64,000 bases of DNA from Polyangiaceae bacterium (GTDB taxonomy: Bacteria; Myxococcota_A; Polyangia; Polyangiales; Polyangiaceae), in contig JAJDAH010000105.1 of NCBI GenBank assembly GCA_029261965.1, positions 1 to 64,000 of the forward strand, given 5' to 3'. The position numbers and the translations under genes are program-made. A model generated the notes under the pieces. It was not told where the DNA came from. It saw nothing but the letters and a program-made list of their open reading frames with translations, and did not search any database. This document shows, one piece after another, positions 27,126 to 36,916 of the stretch (position 1 is the stretch's first letter; each line of letters starts with the position of its first letter).

Positions 27126-28672
27126 CCCGGGAGACGCCGACACGCCGTTGGGCTGACATCGTCTACTGGGTGCTGCTCACCATCGTTTCCGCGGGGGTGA
27201 TGGGCTCACACACGCACCTCGGGTTCAAGTTTCCCATCCCGTGGCCTGACGAGGGCTCGTTTCTCTGGCAGGCGATTTCGTTTCAGGAGAACAACACGCT
27301 CTTCGCTACGGAGCTCAACCCCGAGCGGCCGGTCTTCTGGATGCCGCCGGGCTACATGTGGCTATCGGGGCTGATTTTCAAGGTGACGGGCTTCTCGCTC
27401 GCCATGACGCGCGTGCTGTCGTCGGTCTACGTTTTTGGCGCCGTGATGGCGCTTGGCGTCATCATTCGCCGCTTCCCGAGCCGCATCGCGTACGTTTTTT
27501 TCGTCGGCGCGTTTTTGCAAGCACCGGTGGTCAAGCTCGCGGCGAACACCGGCCGGATGGAGACGCTGGTTCTGTTCCTCGCGGTGCTCGGCGTGGTGCT
27601 GCTCTCCATGCGGCGCATTTGGCCGGGGGTTTCGATGCTTCTGCTAGCGCCGCTCGTGCACCCCATCGGCGGGGTGTGTTTCATCGGTGGAGCCGCCTAC
27701 GTTCTCGCTTTGGTCTGGAAGAAGTGGGGGGACTTGCGGCCGCGTCGGTACGACTTTTTGTGGTTGGCGCTGCCACTCATCGGATGGGGCGCCTACGCCA
27801 TCATCGTTTCACGCTACTGGTCTTACTTCAGCCACGACATGCTGCATCAACTGACGTGGAAGAAGGCGCAGTTCTTGATGGAGGGCGGACGACCGAGGGC
27901 GCTCCGGGAGCCCGGAGTGTGGGCCGCGGCGGCGGTGCTCGTGCCGACGTTCTTCGTGGCAGTGAGATACCTGAGGCGACTCGTCCCGTTGTTCGTGCTC
28001 GCCGTACCGCTTCTCGCTCAGACGCTGCTCACGGTCGGCTGGCTCTACGAGCTCTACCCGCTCTTCGTTTATCTCCTGCTCTGTGTCGTCGTGCTCGAAT
28101 GTGTAGTTGCCGGACTGGAAAAGGTCGAGCGTCTCAGGCGTCCGCTGGTTCGCTACGCGGCGATCGGCGTTTTGACCATCGTCGGCGCGCCGCTCTTGCT
28201 GCGGGTCGTCACCGGGTACGGCTGGGTCGTGCGATCGGTCTTGTCGACCGCCGTGATCCGCAACTTGGACGAGCCGGCCTACGTGACCGAACAGGACCTC
28301 CAGATCGTTTCGAAGTACCTCGAATCGGTGGGCTCCGAAGACGACCCGGTGGTCGTTCAATTCGTGCCGGAAGGTGACGCCCTTCTGTTCGCGCATCTGC
28401 GCACGCCATATCGCAAGTTTCTCCAGCAGACGTTCTACGAAGGCATTGCCGACGTTTACATCCGTCACGAATCCGTGTGGGCGACGCAATCCATGCGGGA
28501 CAACATCGCGCTTCGCCTGGCGATGGGAGCGGGCCTTCCGGTGACCCGCGAACACTGGATCCGCCTACGCCTGCGAGACGGCACCGAGGGCTGGTACGCT
28601 CATCGCCGCACACCGGAAGACGACGCGCGCATGAAGATCATTCGCGACATCGCTGCCGAATCCAAACGGTAG
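27122..28672 (+). CDS. GT-C family-39/ArnT-like glycosyltransferase
   Basis: 516 residues from a GTG at 27122 overlapping the upstream stop. The first periplasmic loop contains WPDEGSFLW (acidic catalytic candidate) and, about 30 residues later, NPERPVFWMPPGYMWLSGL, the H/N...PP.Y pattern of ArnT/PMT-like enzymes that use polyprenyl-phosphate sugars. About ten membrane segments, then a soluble C-terminal domain of about 120 residues. It is the last gene of a tightly overlapped operon with two SpeE-like proteins, which ties that family to glycosyl transfer at the membrane. It converges on the TPR gene at 28686. Confidence 0.75.
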   Translation: MTRETPTRRWADIVYWVLLTIVSAGVMGSHTHLGFKFPIPWPDEGSFLWQAISFQENNTLFATELNPERPVFWMPPGYMWLSGLIFKVTGFSLAMTRVLSSVYVFGAVMALGVIIRRFPSRIAYVFFVGAFLQAPVVKLAANTGRMETLVLFLAVLGVVLLSMRRIWPGVSMLLLAPLVHPIGGVCFIGGAAYVLALVWKKWGDLRPRRYDFLWLALPLIGWGAYAIIVSRYWSYFSHDMLHQLTWKKAQFLMEGGRPRALREPGVWAAAAVLVPTFFVAVRYLRRLVPLFVLAVPLLAQTLLTVGWLYELYPLFVYLLLCVVVLECVVAGLEKVERLRRPLVRYAAIGVLTIVGAPLLLRVVTGYGWVVRSVLSTAVIRNLDEPAYVTEQDLQIVSKYLESVGSEDDPVVVQFVPEGDALLFAHLRTPYRKFLQQTFYEGIADVYIRHESVWATQSMRDNIALRLAMGAGLPVTREHWIRLRLRDGTEGWYAHRRTPEDDARMKIIRDIAAESKR

Positions 28673-28685
28673 CTCGCTCGGGAGC

Positions 28686-29585
28686 TCATTCTTCGGGGAC
28701 GAGGGGCTTCCAGCCTTCTTTTCGGAGCGCTTCCGCGCGGTAACAAGCCTGCTGCTCGCCCCCTTCGCACGCCGCTTCGAAAAGCGTCAGCGCTTCGCCG
28801 TAGTCGCCATTGGCTCCTTTGATGCGTCCCTCGGCCAGCAGCGTGAGCGGCGAGTCCGGATTGGATTCGATCATCGTGTCGACGAATTCGTCTGCTTTCC
28901 CGTAGCGCCCTTCCATGAGGTGGTAGTTCACCATTCCGTTGAGACAGCCGACGTTGTCCGGGGTCTCCGAGAGACAGGCCTCCGTCGCTTTCACCATGTA
29001 GGGCACCTCGGCCCGCTGCTCGAGCGCGTAGTGGGCGATCGCCCAGCAATTCTCGTTTTCCGCTCGGGCTTCGAGGCAACGTTTCGCCAGGTCGCGCGCC
29101 TCGGCGTGTTTCTCGTCGTGAAGGAGCTTGAGGCCGAGCTCCTCGAGCGCCTGTTCGTTGTCCGGGTCGTAGAACAAGACGTCTTTCAATAGCGCCCGGC
29201 TCTTTTCGGGATCCGTCGTGGCGATGCGCTTGGCTTCGTCGATTTTCGCCTGGTGCTCGGGCTTGATTTCAACAGTGGGTTCCGGCTCGACCTGTTGCGC
29301 CGTCGCCACTTCCTTCGGCTCGGGCATGGGCGGCACGACCGGGTTCGGGGCAAGCGGCGGGGGCGGCTTGGGTCCCGAGGGTTGGCTCGAAAGAACCGGT
29401 GCCTTCACGCCCCGAGGTTTCGTTCGCTCGGGCGGTTCGTCCTGAATGACGTACACGATGATCGCGACGAGCGGCACCGCCACCAAGCCCATTCCCCAGA
29501 GCCAGGGACGCCCCTTCGGCTCGTGTGCCGCCGAAGGCGATCGGGGTTTGAGAGGCTCGTCCGCCACGCGCGTCAAGCATGGCAC
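28686..29585 (-). CDS. Single-pass membrane protein with TPR-like repeats
   Basis: Up to 299 residues; the start is a GTG at 29585, with another GTG at 29567. A cytoplasmic N-terminus of about 25 residues precedes one membrane helix (WGMGLVAVPLVAIIVYVI), then a Pro-rich linker (PPPPLAPNPVVPPMPEP). From about residue 110 helical TPR-like repeats follow (KSRALLKDVLFYDPDNEQALEELGLKLL, then HAEARDLAKRCLEARAENENC), ending with a Sel1-like 'ALTLFEAACEGGEQQACYRA' unit. Probably a periplasmic scaffold. No partner is evident. Confidence 0.7.
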   Translation of the reverse strand: MPCLTRVADEPLKPRSPSAAHEPKGRPWLWGMGLVAVPLVAIIVYVIQDEPPERTKPRGVKAPVLSSQPSGPKPPPPLAPNPVVPPMPEPKEVATAQQVEPEPTVEIKPEHQAKIDEAKRIATTDPEKSRALLKDVLFYDPDNEQALEELGLKLLHDEKHAEARDLAKRCLEARAENENCWAIAHYALEQRAEVPYMVKATEACLSETPDNVGCLNGMVNYHLMEGRYGKADEFVDTMIESNPDSPLTLLAEGRIKGANGDYGEALTLFEAACEGGEQQACYRAEALRKEGWKPLVPEE

Positions 29586-29655
29586 AAAAGCTCAGGGCAC
29601 GACGCCACTGAAATTTCACGCGGCGGATGCTCGTCGCAGCGTCGGGCCCTCGCCG

Positions 29656-30684
29656 CTACCCGCTGAGCGCGCGATAGAGGTACGGGAGAGATTCGTCCAT
29701 GCGGTAGTCGACGCTCGAGTGGTTGTCCTCGAACTCGTCGTAGTGATGGTCGATGCCGTACTTCGTGAGCTTGTCCACGAGCGCTCTCGTCCCAAAGTGA
29801 ATGAAGTATTGGTCGCGTGATCCGCAGTCGATGTAGAGCCCTCGAAGTGATCGGAGGTTCTCCCGTGCTGCTTCTTCGTCGACGATGCGGAGGGGATCCC
29901 ATTCGAGCCACTTGTCGAACGCCGCTTCGTCGACCTCGCAGGTGCGCAAGTCGAATGGCAGCTTGATGCCCTTGGGGGCCTTCTTGTCAGGGGCGTAGCT
30001 CGCCGCCATCGCCAGAATCATCATCACGTGCAGCTCGGCACCATTGATCTTCTTGTTGCCGGTGAACTTGCCGAGAAATGCCAGCACGTCACCACCGTGG
30101 CGAGCGAGCATGTCGCAGACCACCGGGAAGTCTCGACGGAACAAGACGTCGAACCCACAGTCTCCCGAGTGGGAGGCCGCCGCCCCCCACGAGTCCGCGT
30201 GCCGCATCGCGTGGTAGAGCGCGCCGTAGCCCCCGCTCGATTTGCCGAACACGGCGCGGTGCTCGCGCCCGCGACGCGTCCTGAACTTCGAGTCGATGCG
30301 CTCGAGCATTTCGCCGGTCAGAAAGTCCGCCCAGCCGCCCATGGCGTCGGAGTTCACGTATTGGTTGCCGCCGAGCGAGGTGAAGCAATCGGGAAAGGCC
30401 GCGATGACTGGACCCATTTTGCCGTCGGACACGAGGCGATCGAGTCGCTGCGGCACGCTTTCACCGAACCCGGTCCACGACAGATGCTTCGGTCCGCTTC
30501 CGGTGAACCCGACCAAGTCGACCAGCAGCGGATAGTCCTGATCGGTGTGGTCGTATCCCTCGGGAAGGTAAACAGAAAGGCGGCGGTGGGAGGGATCCCC
30601 CAAAAGGTTTTTCGCGAGCGCCGGCGAATCGATGTCGATGGTTTCGATGCGACCGCGAGGTGAGGCGAAGTTGTGGACCGGCAC
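29656..30684 (-). CDS. Putative esterase (esterase D / antigen-85 type alpha/beta hydrolase)
   Basis: 342 residues from the GTG at 30684; a TTG at 30708 is the outer limit. The GTG is favoured because TACGCT ends 6 nt before it, the leaderless pattern seen elsewhere in the window. The core shows RRLSVYLPEGYD, then the nucleophile elbow GKSSGGYGAL (Ser about residue 149) and a late His in EDNHSSVDYR, with Asp candidates such as IDCGSRD. This fits the PF00756-type esterases. No signal peptide is seen, so it acts in the cytoplasm or is exported another way. Likely substrate: an ester or acylated sugar. It is divergent from the lipoprotein gene at 30727. Confidence 0.75.
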   Translation of the reverse strand: MPVHNFASPRGRIETIDIDSPALAKNLLGDPSHRRLSVYLPEGYDHTDQDYPLLVDLVGFTGSGPKHLSWTGFGESVPQRLDRLVSDGKMGPVIAAFPDCFTSLGGNQYVNSDAMGGWADFLTGEMLERIDSKFRTRRGREHRAVFGKSSGGYGALYHAMRHADSWGAAASHSGDCGFDVLFRRDFPVVCDMLARHGGDVLAFLGKFTGNKKINGAELHVMMILAMAASYAPDKKAPKGIKLPFDLRTCEVDEAAFDKWLEWDPLRIVDEEAARENLRSLRGLYIDCGSRDQYFIHFGTRALVDKLTKYGIDHHYDEFEDNHSSVDYRMDESLPYLYRALSG

Positions 30685-30726
30685 GGGCCGAGCGTACCAG
30701 AGGCACAATGAGATAAGCTGGCCCGC

Positions 30727-32226
30727 ATGACGGCGGCTCGGGCTCTGCTCTTTGGCATTGGCGCAGTCGCGACGCTCAGTTTCGGCTGCGCCGCTGACGA
30801 TGCCGAGTCGGGCGCGGGGGGAGCTTCATCCGTCGGAGGCGGCGGAGGGGCGACTCCGGGCGTCGGGGGCGCGGCGGGTGGTGACGGAGGGGCTGCTCCG
30901 GGTGGTCGGGCAGTCGATACCGGGGGTGGTGGCTCTTCGGGGGGATCGGGAGCTTCGGGTGCTGGGGCTGGGCCTGGCGCACCGGGACTGACGCGCTACC
31001 GCGCCGACCGCATCAAGTCGCCGTTGACATCCAGTGTCGCCGAGCGCCTGCGCGAGATCGTCGGTGCCGACACGAGTCGCGCCGCGGACGTGTTCATGAA
31101 GGTGGGAGCTTCAGGCACGGTCAGCAGCAACTTTCTGTACTGCTTTGCCGGCCCGAGCCAACCCTCTTTCACCCTCGATCTGGGCGGGCGAGACGCGCTC
31201 GTGCCCACCATCGATTTTTTCCGTGGCGGCGACGCCCTGGGCACGACCCCGTTCGACCGCCCCACCCTCGCCGCCCAAGTGGGTCGGAGCGCCAACTGGG
31301 TCATCGGCGGCAGTCCGTCGCCGCTCGCGTCCGAAATCGCGAGGATCAACCCCCGGTTTGCGTTCGTCAACTACGGGACGAACGACATGGGGTTCGGAGC
31401 GACATTCGAGTCTGCGCTATTCAACTTCAACCGGAACCTGTCCGAGCTTCTGGACGAGCTCGAACGCAAGGGCATCGTGCCCATCGTCACCGGGTTGAAT
31501 CCGCGCGACGACAACGCGGAAGCGGCGCGCTGGGTACCGACCTACGACGCAGCGACGCGGGCCATCGCGGAGCAACGGCGGCTCCCGTTCATCGACCTGT
31601 TTCTGGCGGTGAACGAGTTGCCGGATCACGGATTGGTCGGCGACGGGATCCACGGCAACAGTTTCCAGTCGAACGGCGCCGAGCCGTGTGTGTTCACGCC
31701 GGAAGGCCTTCGGTTCAACTACAACGTGCGAAACCTCCTGAGCATCGAAGTGCTCGATGTCGTCAAGAAAGTCGTGCTCGACAGCGCCGTCACCCCCGAC
31801 CCGAACCCGGCGTCTTTTCGAGGGCTCGGAACCGCCGCGCAACCGATTGAGGTGGATGGTCTCCCGTTCCAGCACTCGGGCGATACGACCGAGGCTCCCT
31901 CGACGATCGACGCGTACGACGGTTGCAGCGCCACGCAGAACGAATCCGGGCCCGAGATCTTCTACCAGCTCACGGTCAGTCGGCCGACCCCGGTGCGGGC
32001 CTTCGTGCTCGACCGGGCTGGGGTCGACGTCGACCTCCACCTTCTTTCGGGGGCAGCGACTGCGGCGGCGTGTGTCGCGCGGGACGACCGCATGATCTCG
32101 CGCACGCTCGAGGCGGGCACGCACTACTTTGCAGTCGACAGCTTCACCGCGAGCGCAGGCGCGCTAGCGGGGCAATATTCGTTCATCGTGCTCGCGTGCG
32201 AGCCCGGCGATCCAGACTGTGACTGA
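30727..32226 (+). CDS. SGNH/GDSL-type hydrolase lipoprotein
   Basis: 499 residues. The signal peptide ends in LSFGC. A Gly-rich linker of about 65 residues follows, then an SGNH hydrolase domain with block III GTND (N219, D220) and block V DGIH (D306, H309). Block I reads VGASGT with Ser129, where the family normally has G-D-S; the Asp is replaced by Ala. The C-terminal part (EIFYQLTVSRPTPVRAFV, DVDLHLLSG, GTHYFAVDS) resembles a pre-peptidase C-terminal beta domain. Expected activity: deacylation of polysaccharide or lipid at the cell surface. A TAAGCT hexamer ends 7 nt before the ATG, and no ribosome site is seen. Confidence 0.82.
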   Translation: MTAARALLFGIGAVATLSFGCAADDAESGAGGASSVGGGGGATPGVGGAAGGDGGAAPGGRAVDTGGGGSSGGSGASGAGAGPGAPGLTRYRADRIKSPLTSSVAERLREIVGADTSRAADVFMKVGASGTVSSNFLYCFAGPSQPSFTLDLGGRDALVPTIDFFRGGDALGTTPFDRPTLAAQVGRSANWVIGGSPSPLASEIARINPRFAFVNYGTNDMGFGATFESALFNFNRNLSELLDELERKGIVPIVTGLNPRDDNAEAARWVPTYDAATRAIAEQRRLPFIDLFLAVNELPDHGLVGDGIHGNSFQSNGAEPCVFTPEGLRFNYNVRNLLSIEVLDVVKKVVLDSAVTPDPNPASFRGLGTAAQPIEVDGLPFQHSGDTTEAPSTIDAYDGCSATQNESGPEIFYQLTVSRPTPVRAFVLDRAGVDVDLHLLSGAATAAACVARDDRMISRTLEAGTHYFAVDSFTASAGALAGQYSFIVLACEPGDPDCD

Positions 32227-32260
32227 ACGCGGCATGGTGTAGGTTCGCCCCGTCCCTCTC

Positions 32261-34573
32261 ATGCGCCTCTCGCCCGAGCTCGCGGTGCCGCTTCTGTTGC
32301 TGGTTTGCCTGGCAGCGTTCGGGATCTTTTTTCTGCCTCAAGGTCTCGACGACGTCGGCGCGCGAAGCCTCATCACCAGCTACGACTGGCACAGCCACTT
32401 CCTGCCGAAGTTCGTGCACGGCAGCGAAGAGTTGCTCGCTGGCCGACTTCCGGTCTGGAATCCGTACGAATACGGCGGGCTGCCGTTTCTGGCGACGGCG
32501 CAACCCGCGGTTTTTTATCCGCCCAAGCTCCTGCTGTTCGGGTTTCTGCCGACGGAAACCGCGCACTGGACGTTCCTGTTCCTGCACTACGCCGCGCTGG
32601 TCATCGGCATCGTCTGGTTCTTTCGCGAACGCAAAATAGTCGGCGCGCCGGCGCTCGTCGGTGCAGCGGTGTGGACCTTTGCGTATCCGATTGTCGGCTC
32701 GAGCTACCACCCGACCCGCGTCGCCAACCTCGTATGGATTCCGTTCATCTTCGTCTTCGTCGAGCGCATCGCCAAGGGCGACGTTCGAAAGTCGCTACCC
32801 TGGCTGATTCTGGTCGTCGTGCTCCAGCTGACCTCGGGTTATCCCGAGTTCACGATAGACCTCGGTCTCTTGCTTGCGGTTCACGGGATCGCTTCGTGGG
32901 CGCTCAAGGATTGGAAGACGCCGCCGTGGAAGACCGTGCCGATCTTCGGCGCCGCATTCGTTTTTGCCGCTCTCATCGCCGCGGTGCAGCTGCTGCCCCT
33001 CGCGGAGCTCGGAATGGAAGCGAAGCGTGTGGCGCTCGTCGAGTCGCACCGCGAACAGTTGGGGGTGGAGGTCGCCGTGGCCGACCTCGTGCCGTCGCTC
33101 ATGTCGCTCTTTCCCGGGCTCGTGATCTTCTTGTTGCCGGGGCTTCTTCGACGGCGCGGGTGGGCGCCCGCCGCCGGCCTTTTGACCTGCGAAATCATGG
33201 GCAACGGCGGCTGGTTGCTCCTGCGGGAGCTACCGGGCTTCAGCTCGATCCGCTTTCCATGGGTTTGGGCGTTTCTGGTGTCCTTCTATGTGGCGTGGCT
33301 CGCCGCCGTGGGGTGCGAGGTTCTCGTCGAAAAGCTCGAGTCGAAAAAGACGTCGAAGGCTGGCGCCTGGCTGCTCGCGAGCGCCGCGATCGCCTGGGCG
33401 GCGTACTGCGGAGTGCATTGGTATGACCTTCACCTGCCGGCTCTGTACGACGCGCTCCACCGGGCGCTCGAGCTGAACTGGCTGGCCCCCATTCCCGAAC
33501 CGGCTACCGGGTGGGCCAAGCTCGGACGCATCATCGGCACCGAGCTCGGCGCGGCCCTCGGCATCGGAGGGGCGTTGGCACTGGCGCTCTACGCCATGCC
33601 GCCGCTCCGCGGGAAGTTCCCCCGATGGTCGCTCTACGTCGCGGTGACGACCCTCACGCTCGCCCAAGGTGCCGGGTACCCCTACGGCGCTGAGACCGCG
33701 CCGTTCAGTCGTCCCTTCGACGTGGGCATGGTGCAGCGACTGCACGGCAACCAAGAGCCGGTGAAGGGCCGCGCGTTCGCCACCAACGACATCTTGTACG
33801 GCTACAACATCACCGACCGGATCCCGAGCTTGTTCGGCGGCGAGATGAGCTTCGTCCCGTGGCGCTATCGACGCGTCATCGAGGACCTCGAGTTTCTTCC
33901 GTTCCTCGACTACATCAACTGGGAGAAGCTTGCCCGAGCGCGTGGATTCCTCGACGCGCTCGACGTGCGCTACTTCGCGACGGTGCCACTGCTCGCACCG
34001 AGACTCGCGCCGCACGGGATCCGGCCCGTTCGAGCCTCGGGCAACGAAATGCTGTTCGAGAACCACGACGCGATGGGGCCCGCTTGGGTCAACTACGCGG
34101 TTCGCATCATTCCGTCGGAAGAAATGGCCCGCGGGTACGTGCTCGGGCCGTACTTCAATCCCCACCACGAAGTCGTGCTCATCGAACCATTGAAGCGCGA
34201 GTACCCCACGCGCACCTCCGACCCAGTGACCCGGCCCAAAAGGGTGCGACGAACCTCGGCGACGCTCGTGGAATTCGACGTCGAGCTCCCTCGTCCCGGC
34301 ATCTTCGTCGTGAGCGAGTCAGCCTATCCGGGATGGAAGGCGTCGGTCGACGGCGAGCCGGTCGAATGGTTCAACGCCGACTACGTGCTTCGAGCCGTCG
34401 AGCTCGACAGAGGCTCACACACCGTGCGCTTCGAGTACCGGCCCTGGTCGATTCGTTGGGGGTTGATCATCAGCGGTGTGTCGTTGCTCGGTTTGGTCTC
34501 AATGTTCGTTCTTGCGAGACGCCGGCGCTGGAAAGCTGCCGAAGAGGACACGTCACGGACGCCGCAAGACTAG
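32261..34573 (+). CDS. YfhO-family polytopic membrane protein
   Basis: 770 residues. The N-terminal segment is followed by DWHSHFLPKF and LPVWNPYEYGGLPFLATAQ, the P-W-N-P-Y...G.PF motif characteristic of YfhO proteins. About twelve membrane segments precede the C-terminal domain with SAYPGWKASVDGEPV and YRPWSIRWGL before a last helix. YfhO of Gram-positives is needed for glycosylation of lipoteichoic acid. Related proteins in Gram-negatives are probable GT-C transferases. It starts 34 nt after the SGNH lipoprotein gene and converges with the AftB-like gene, leaving 13 nt between the stops. Confidence 0.83.
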   Translation: MRLSPELAVPLLLLVCLAAFGIFFLPQGLDDVGARSLITSYDWHSHFLPKFVHGSEELLAGRLPVWNPYEYGGLPFLATAQPAVFYPPKLLLFGFLPTETAHWTFLFLHYAALVIGIVWFFRERKIVGAPALVGAAVWTFAYPIVGSSYHPTRVANLVWIPFIFVFVERIAKGDVRKSLPWLILVVVLQLTSGYPEFTIDLGLLLAVHGIASWALKDWKTPPWKTVPIFGAAFVFAALIAAVQLLPLAELGMEAKRVALVESHREQLGVEVAVADLVPSLMSLFPGLVIFLLPGLLRRRGWAPAAGLLTCEIMGNGGWLLLRELPGFSSIRFPWVWAFLVSFYVAWLAAVGCEVLVEKLESKKTSKAGAWLLASAAIAWAAYCGVHWYDLHLPALYDALHRALELNWLAPIPEPATGWAKLGRIIGTELGAALGIGGALALALYAMPPLRGKFPRWSLYVAVTTLTLAQGAGYPYGAETAPFSRPFDVGMVQRLHGNQEPVKGRAFATNDILYGYNITDRIPSLFGGEMSFVPWRYRRVIEDLEFLPFLDYINWEKLARARGFLDALDVRYFATVPLLAPRLAPHGIRPVRASGNEMLFENHDAMGPAWVNYAVRIIPSEEMARGYVLGPYFNPHHEVVLIEPLKREYPTRTSDPVTRPKRVRRTSATLVEFDVELPRPGIFVVSESAYPGWKASVDGEPVEWFNADYVLRAVELDRGSHTVRFEYRPWSIRWGLIISGVSLLGLVSMFVLARRRRWKAAEEDTSRTPQD

Positions 34574-34586
34574 CGCCCGGCGTTGA

Positions 34587-36080
34587 CTACTCTTTCGGTG
34601 CGATGTCGCGCCGTCGAAACGTGCCGAAGCCTTCGTAGACGTAGTTTTTTTCGAAGTCCTCGTTTCCGATCAGGCCGGCCATCGCCGGCAGGAAAGGAAA
34701 ACCCGGCACGTCCGCTGGCAGAAGGACAAACGCAGGATTTTTGTCGACGACGTAGCCCGCGTCGAATTTCTTGTGTCCGTGCACCGTCGCTGCCATCCGC
34801 ACCTGTTGGTGCGCGATGTGCTCGTCGGTCAAGCCCACGAGGTCGATGACGTGGCGATTGGTGTAGTAGGCTAATACCCCGACACCCACGCTGGCGAAGG
34901 GCTCACCGGGCTTGGCGCGTTGGTCGAGGTGCGCACCGAGCAATCTCTGGAGATTGCAGAGCAGCGTGCTTTCCTTTCTCATCCAAAGGGCGCTTCGGTA
35001 GTCGAGTCCGGCCAGCACGATTCCTCCGACGGCGACGAGCGAGGTCGCCACCGCGACTGGTCGGGACTTTTCGTGCCAAGTCCTGCCGAGGCCAACCGCC
35101 GCGAGCGCTGTCAGCGTGGGCACGAGCGGAACGAAGAAACGGTGGTTCGTCATGAAGTCCCCCCCGGTGACGGTCACGGTCATGAAGACGAGAACGATTA
35201 GAGCTGCGAACAGCCACCTGTGGCGTCGGGTTCGCCACAGCGCGATCGCTCCGAGAACGACGAGAGCCGCGCCGCCCCCCAGCAAGAGGAACTTGCCCGT
35301 GTACTGCAAACCCAAAACCACGTTCGCCCAACCACCACCGGTCTTGGCGTAGAAGGTGTTTGGAAGCGGGTATCCGAAGTGGACGAATCTCCACGCGTAG
35401 TAAGGCGAGTAGGTCAGGGCCGCGACCACGAGCCAGCGCCAGGCCACAAGCTCCCGCCTCTGCCGCACGAGTCCGTCGACGGCGAACGCGGCTCCCCACA
35501 AGAGCGCCTCGGGTCGAGTCATCGCGGCGAGCGCGAGCACGAGGCCGCACCCGATGGAGGTCGGGCTCCGGAGGTACAACACCGTCGCCCACGTCACGAG
35601 CATCGTGAAACACGTTGTCTCGAGACCCGAGCCGCCCCAGAGAGTGATCCCCGGATAGATCGCGACGAACATCGCGGCGCCAATAGCCACGACCGGTCGA
35701 ATACCGACGGTGTCGCGGCCGAGCTCGACCGCGAGTCGGTGCGTGAACACCACCGCGCCCGCAGCCGCCGCAATACCGAGCCACTGGCTGGCGGCGATGA
35801 CGTCGACGCCGAGCTTCGTGACTCCGCCGAGCACGAGCACCCAGAGGAAGTTTGTATATCCCTCGACTCGCTCGCCGACGTTGAAAACCAGACCGTGGCC
35901 CCCCGCTAGGTTCGCGGCGTACCGATACGCAATGAAGCTGTCGTCGAGCAACATGCGAAGCTGGCTGGCGATCGCGACCGCGGCTACGACGGCGAAGGGC
36001 AGCCCGATGCGCGTCGCGAAGCTCTCGCGGGGAGCCGAGCCGCCGGGGTCGGTCGCGTCTGTCTCGCCAGCGTTTCGCAT
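34587..36080 (-). CDS. AftB-like GT-C glycosyltransferase
   Basis: 497 residues, about ten membrane segments. The first loop DDSFIAYRYAANLAGGHGLVFN, followed by ERVEGYTNFLWVL, is the signature shared with mycobacterial AftB (GT89) and related GT-C enzymes; the DD pair is the expected catalytic or metal site. Later motifs are MTRPEALLW, YPLPNTFYAKTGG and GGDFMTNHRFFVPL, and the C-terminal domain has HVIDLVGLTDEHIA. It probably transfers a sugar from a decaprenyl or polyprenyl donor outside the membrane. The real substrate need not be arabinose. It is divergent from the GT2 gene at 36110. Confidence 0.8.
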   Translation of the reverse strand: MRNAGETDATDPGGSAPRESFATRIGLPFAVVAAVAIASQLRMLLDDSFIAYRYAANLAGGHGLVFNVGERVEGYTNFLWVLVLGGVTKLGVDVIAASQWLGIAAAAGAVVFTHRLAVELGRDTVGIRPVVAIGAAMFVAIYPGITLWGGSGLETTCFTMLVTWATVLYLRSPTSIGCGLVLALAAMTRPEALLWGAAFAVDGLVRQRRELVAWRWLVVAALTYSPYYAWRFVHFGYPLPNTFYAKTGGGWANVVLGLQYTGKFLLLGGGAALVVLGAIALWRTRRHRWLFAALIVLVFMTVTVTGGDFMTNHRFFVPLVPTLTALAAVGLGRTWHEKSRPVAVATSLVAVGGIVLAGLDYRSALWMRKESTLLCNLQRLLGAHLDQRAKPGEPFASVGVGVLAYYTNRHVIDLVGLTDEHIAHQQVRMAATVHGHKKFDAGYVVDKNPAFVLLPADVPGFPFLPAMAGLIGNEDFEKNYVYEGFGTFRRRDIAPKE

Positions 36081-36109
36081 TCGGGGGCGGCGATGTTATC
36101 TGTTAATCG

Positions 36110-36916
36110 TTGACCGAACCTAGAGAGCGCGATCCGGCTTCGAAGCGCGTCCTGGCCGTGATCCCGGCCCTCGACGAGGCGGACAACATCGGCCGAGTGG
36201 TCACCGAGCTCTCCGCCCTCCCGGAAGCCCCCGACGTGCTCGTCATCGACGACGGTTCGTCCGATGACACACGCGAGGTCGCTTCGAGAATGGGAGCGTC
36301 GGTGGTATCGATGCCGTTCAACTGCGGGATCGGCGCGAGCGTCCAGGTCGGGGTTTGGATGGCCCTCGCCGGTGGGTACGAGGTCGTCGCGAGATTCGAC
36401 GGAGATGGCCAGCACGACCCGCGCCAGCTCGAACGCCTCCGAGCCCACCTCGATGACGACACGGCTGACTTCGTGCTCGCCTCGCGCTACCTCGAAAAAT
36501 CGGGCTTCCAGTCGACATTCATGCGGCGGCTGGGGTCGCGCTGGTTCGCGGTTCTCCTGCGCGCGGTTTCCGGGCTGAAGATCACCGATCCCACTTCGGG
36601 CTGTTGGGTGGCGAATCGAAAGGCGGCGGAGGTGCTCTTCGAGGAGTACTCGTCCGACTACCCCGAGGTGGATTCTCTCGTTCACCTCGGCAAGAGTGGC
36701 TGCCGCATTCGTGAAATCAGCGTCGACTTTCGCGCCCGTGCTGGTGGACGTTCTTCGATCGAGGGTTTGCACGTTCTCTATTACATGCTCAAAGTCACCA
36801 TCGCTCTGATCATCGGCCGGGTTCGTCCGACCGGAGCGCCGAACGACGGGGATCCCGGATGGATTTCGAGTTCAACTATCAAGCAGTCGCCGTCATCAGC
36901 ACGCTCGTCGCGCTAG
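36110..36916 (+). CDS. GT2 polyprenyl-phosphate glycosyltransferase
   Basis: 268 residues from a TTG at 36110, the only suitable start in frame. GT-A fold motifs: LAVIPALDEADNIGRVV, VIDDGSSDDTREVA, ARFDGDGQHDP (metal-binding D-x-D), ASRYLEKS, and DPTSGCWVANRK. No C-terminal membrane helices, but a small DUF2304 membrane protein follows and overlaps by 58 nt. GT2/DUF2304 neighbours are common in surface-glycan loci. Its role is probably to load a sugar on a polyprenyl carrier. First gene of a run through 38162 and perhaps 40107. The Ser-rich last residues lie in the overlap and may be dispensable. Confidence 0.85.
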   Translation: MTEPRERDPASKRVLAVIPALDEADNIGRVVTELSALPEAPDVLVIDDGSSDDTREVASRMGASVVSMPFNCGIGASVQVGVWMALAGGYEVVARFDGDGQHDPRQLERLRAHLDDDTADFVLASRYLEKSGFQSTFMRRLGSRWFAVLLRAVSGLKITDPTSGCWVANRKAAEVLFEEYSSDYPEVDSLVHLGKSGCRIREISVDFRARAGGRSSIEGLHVLYYMLKVTIALIIGRVRPTGAPNDGDPGWISSSTIKQSPSSARSSR

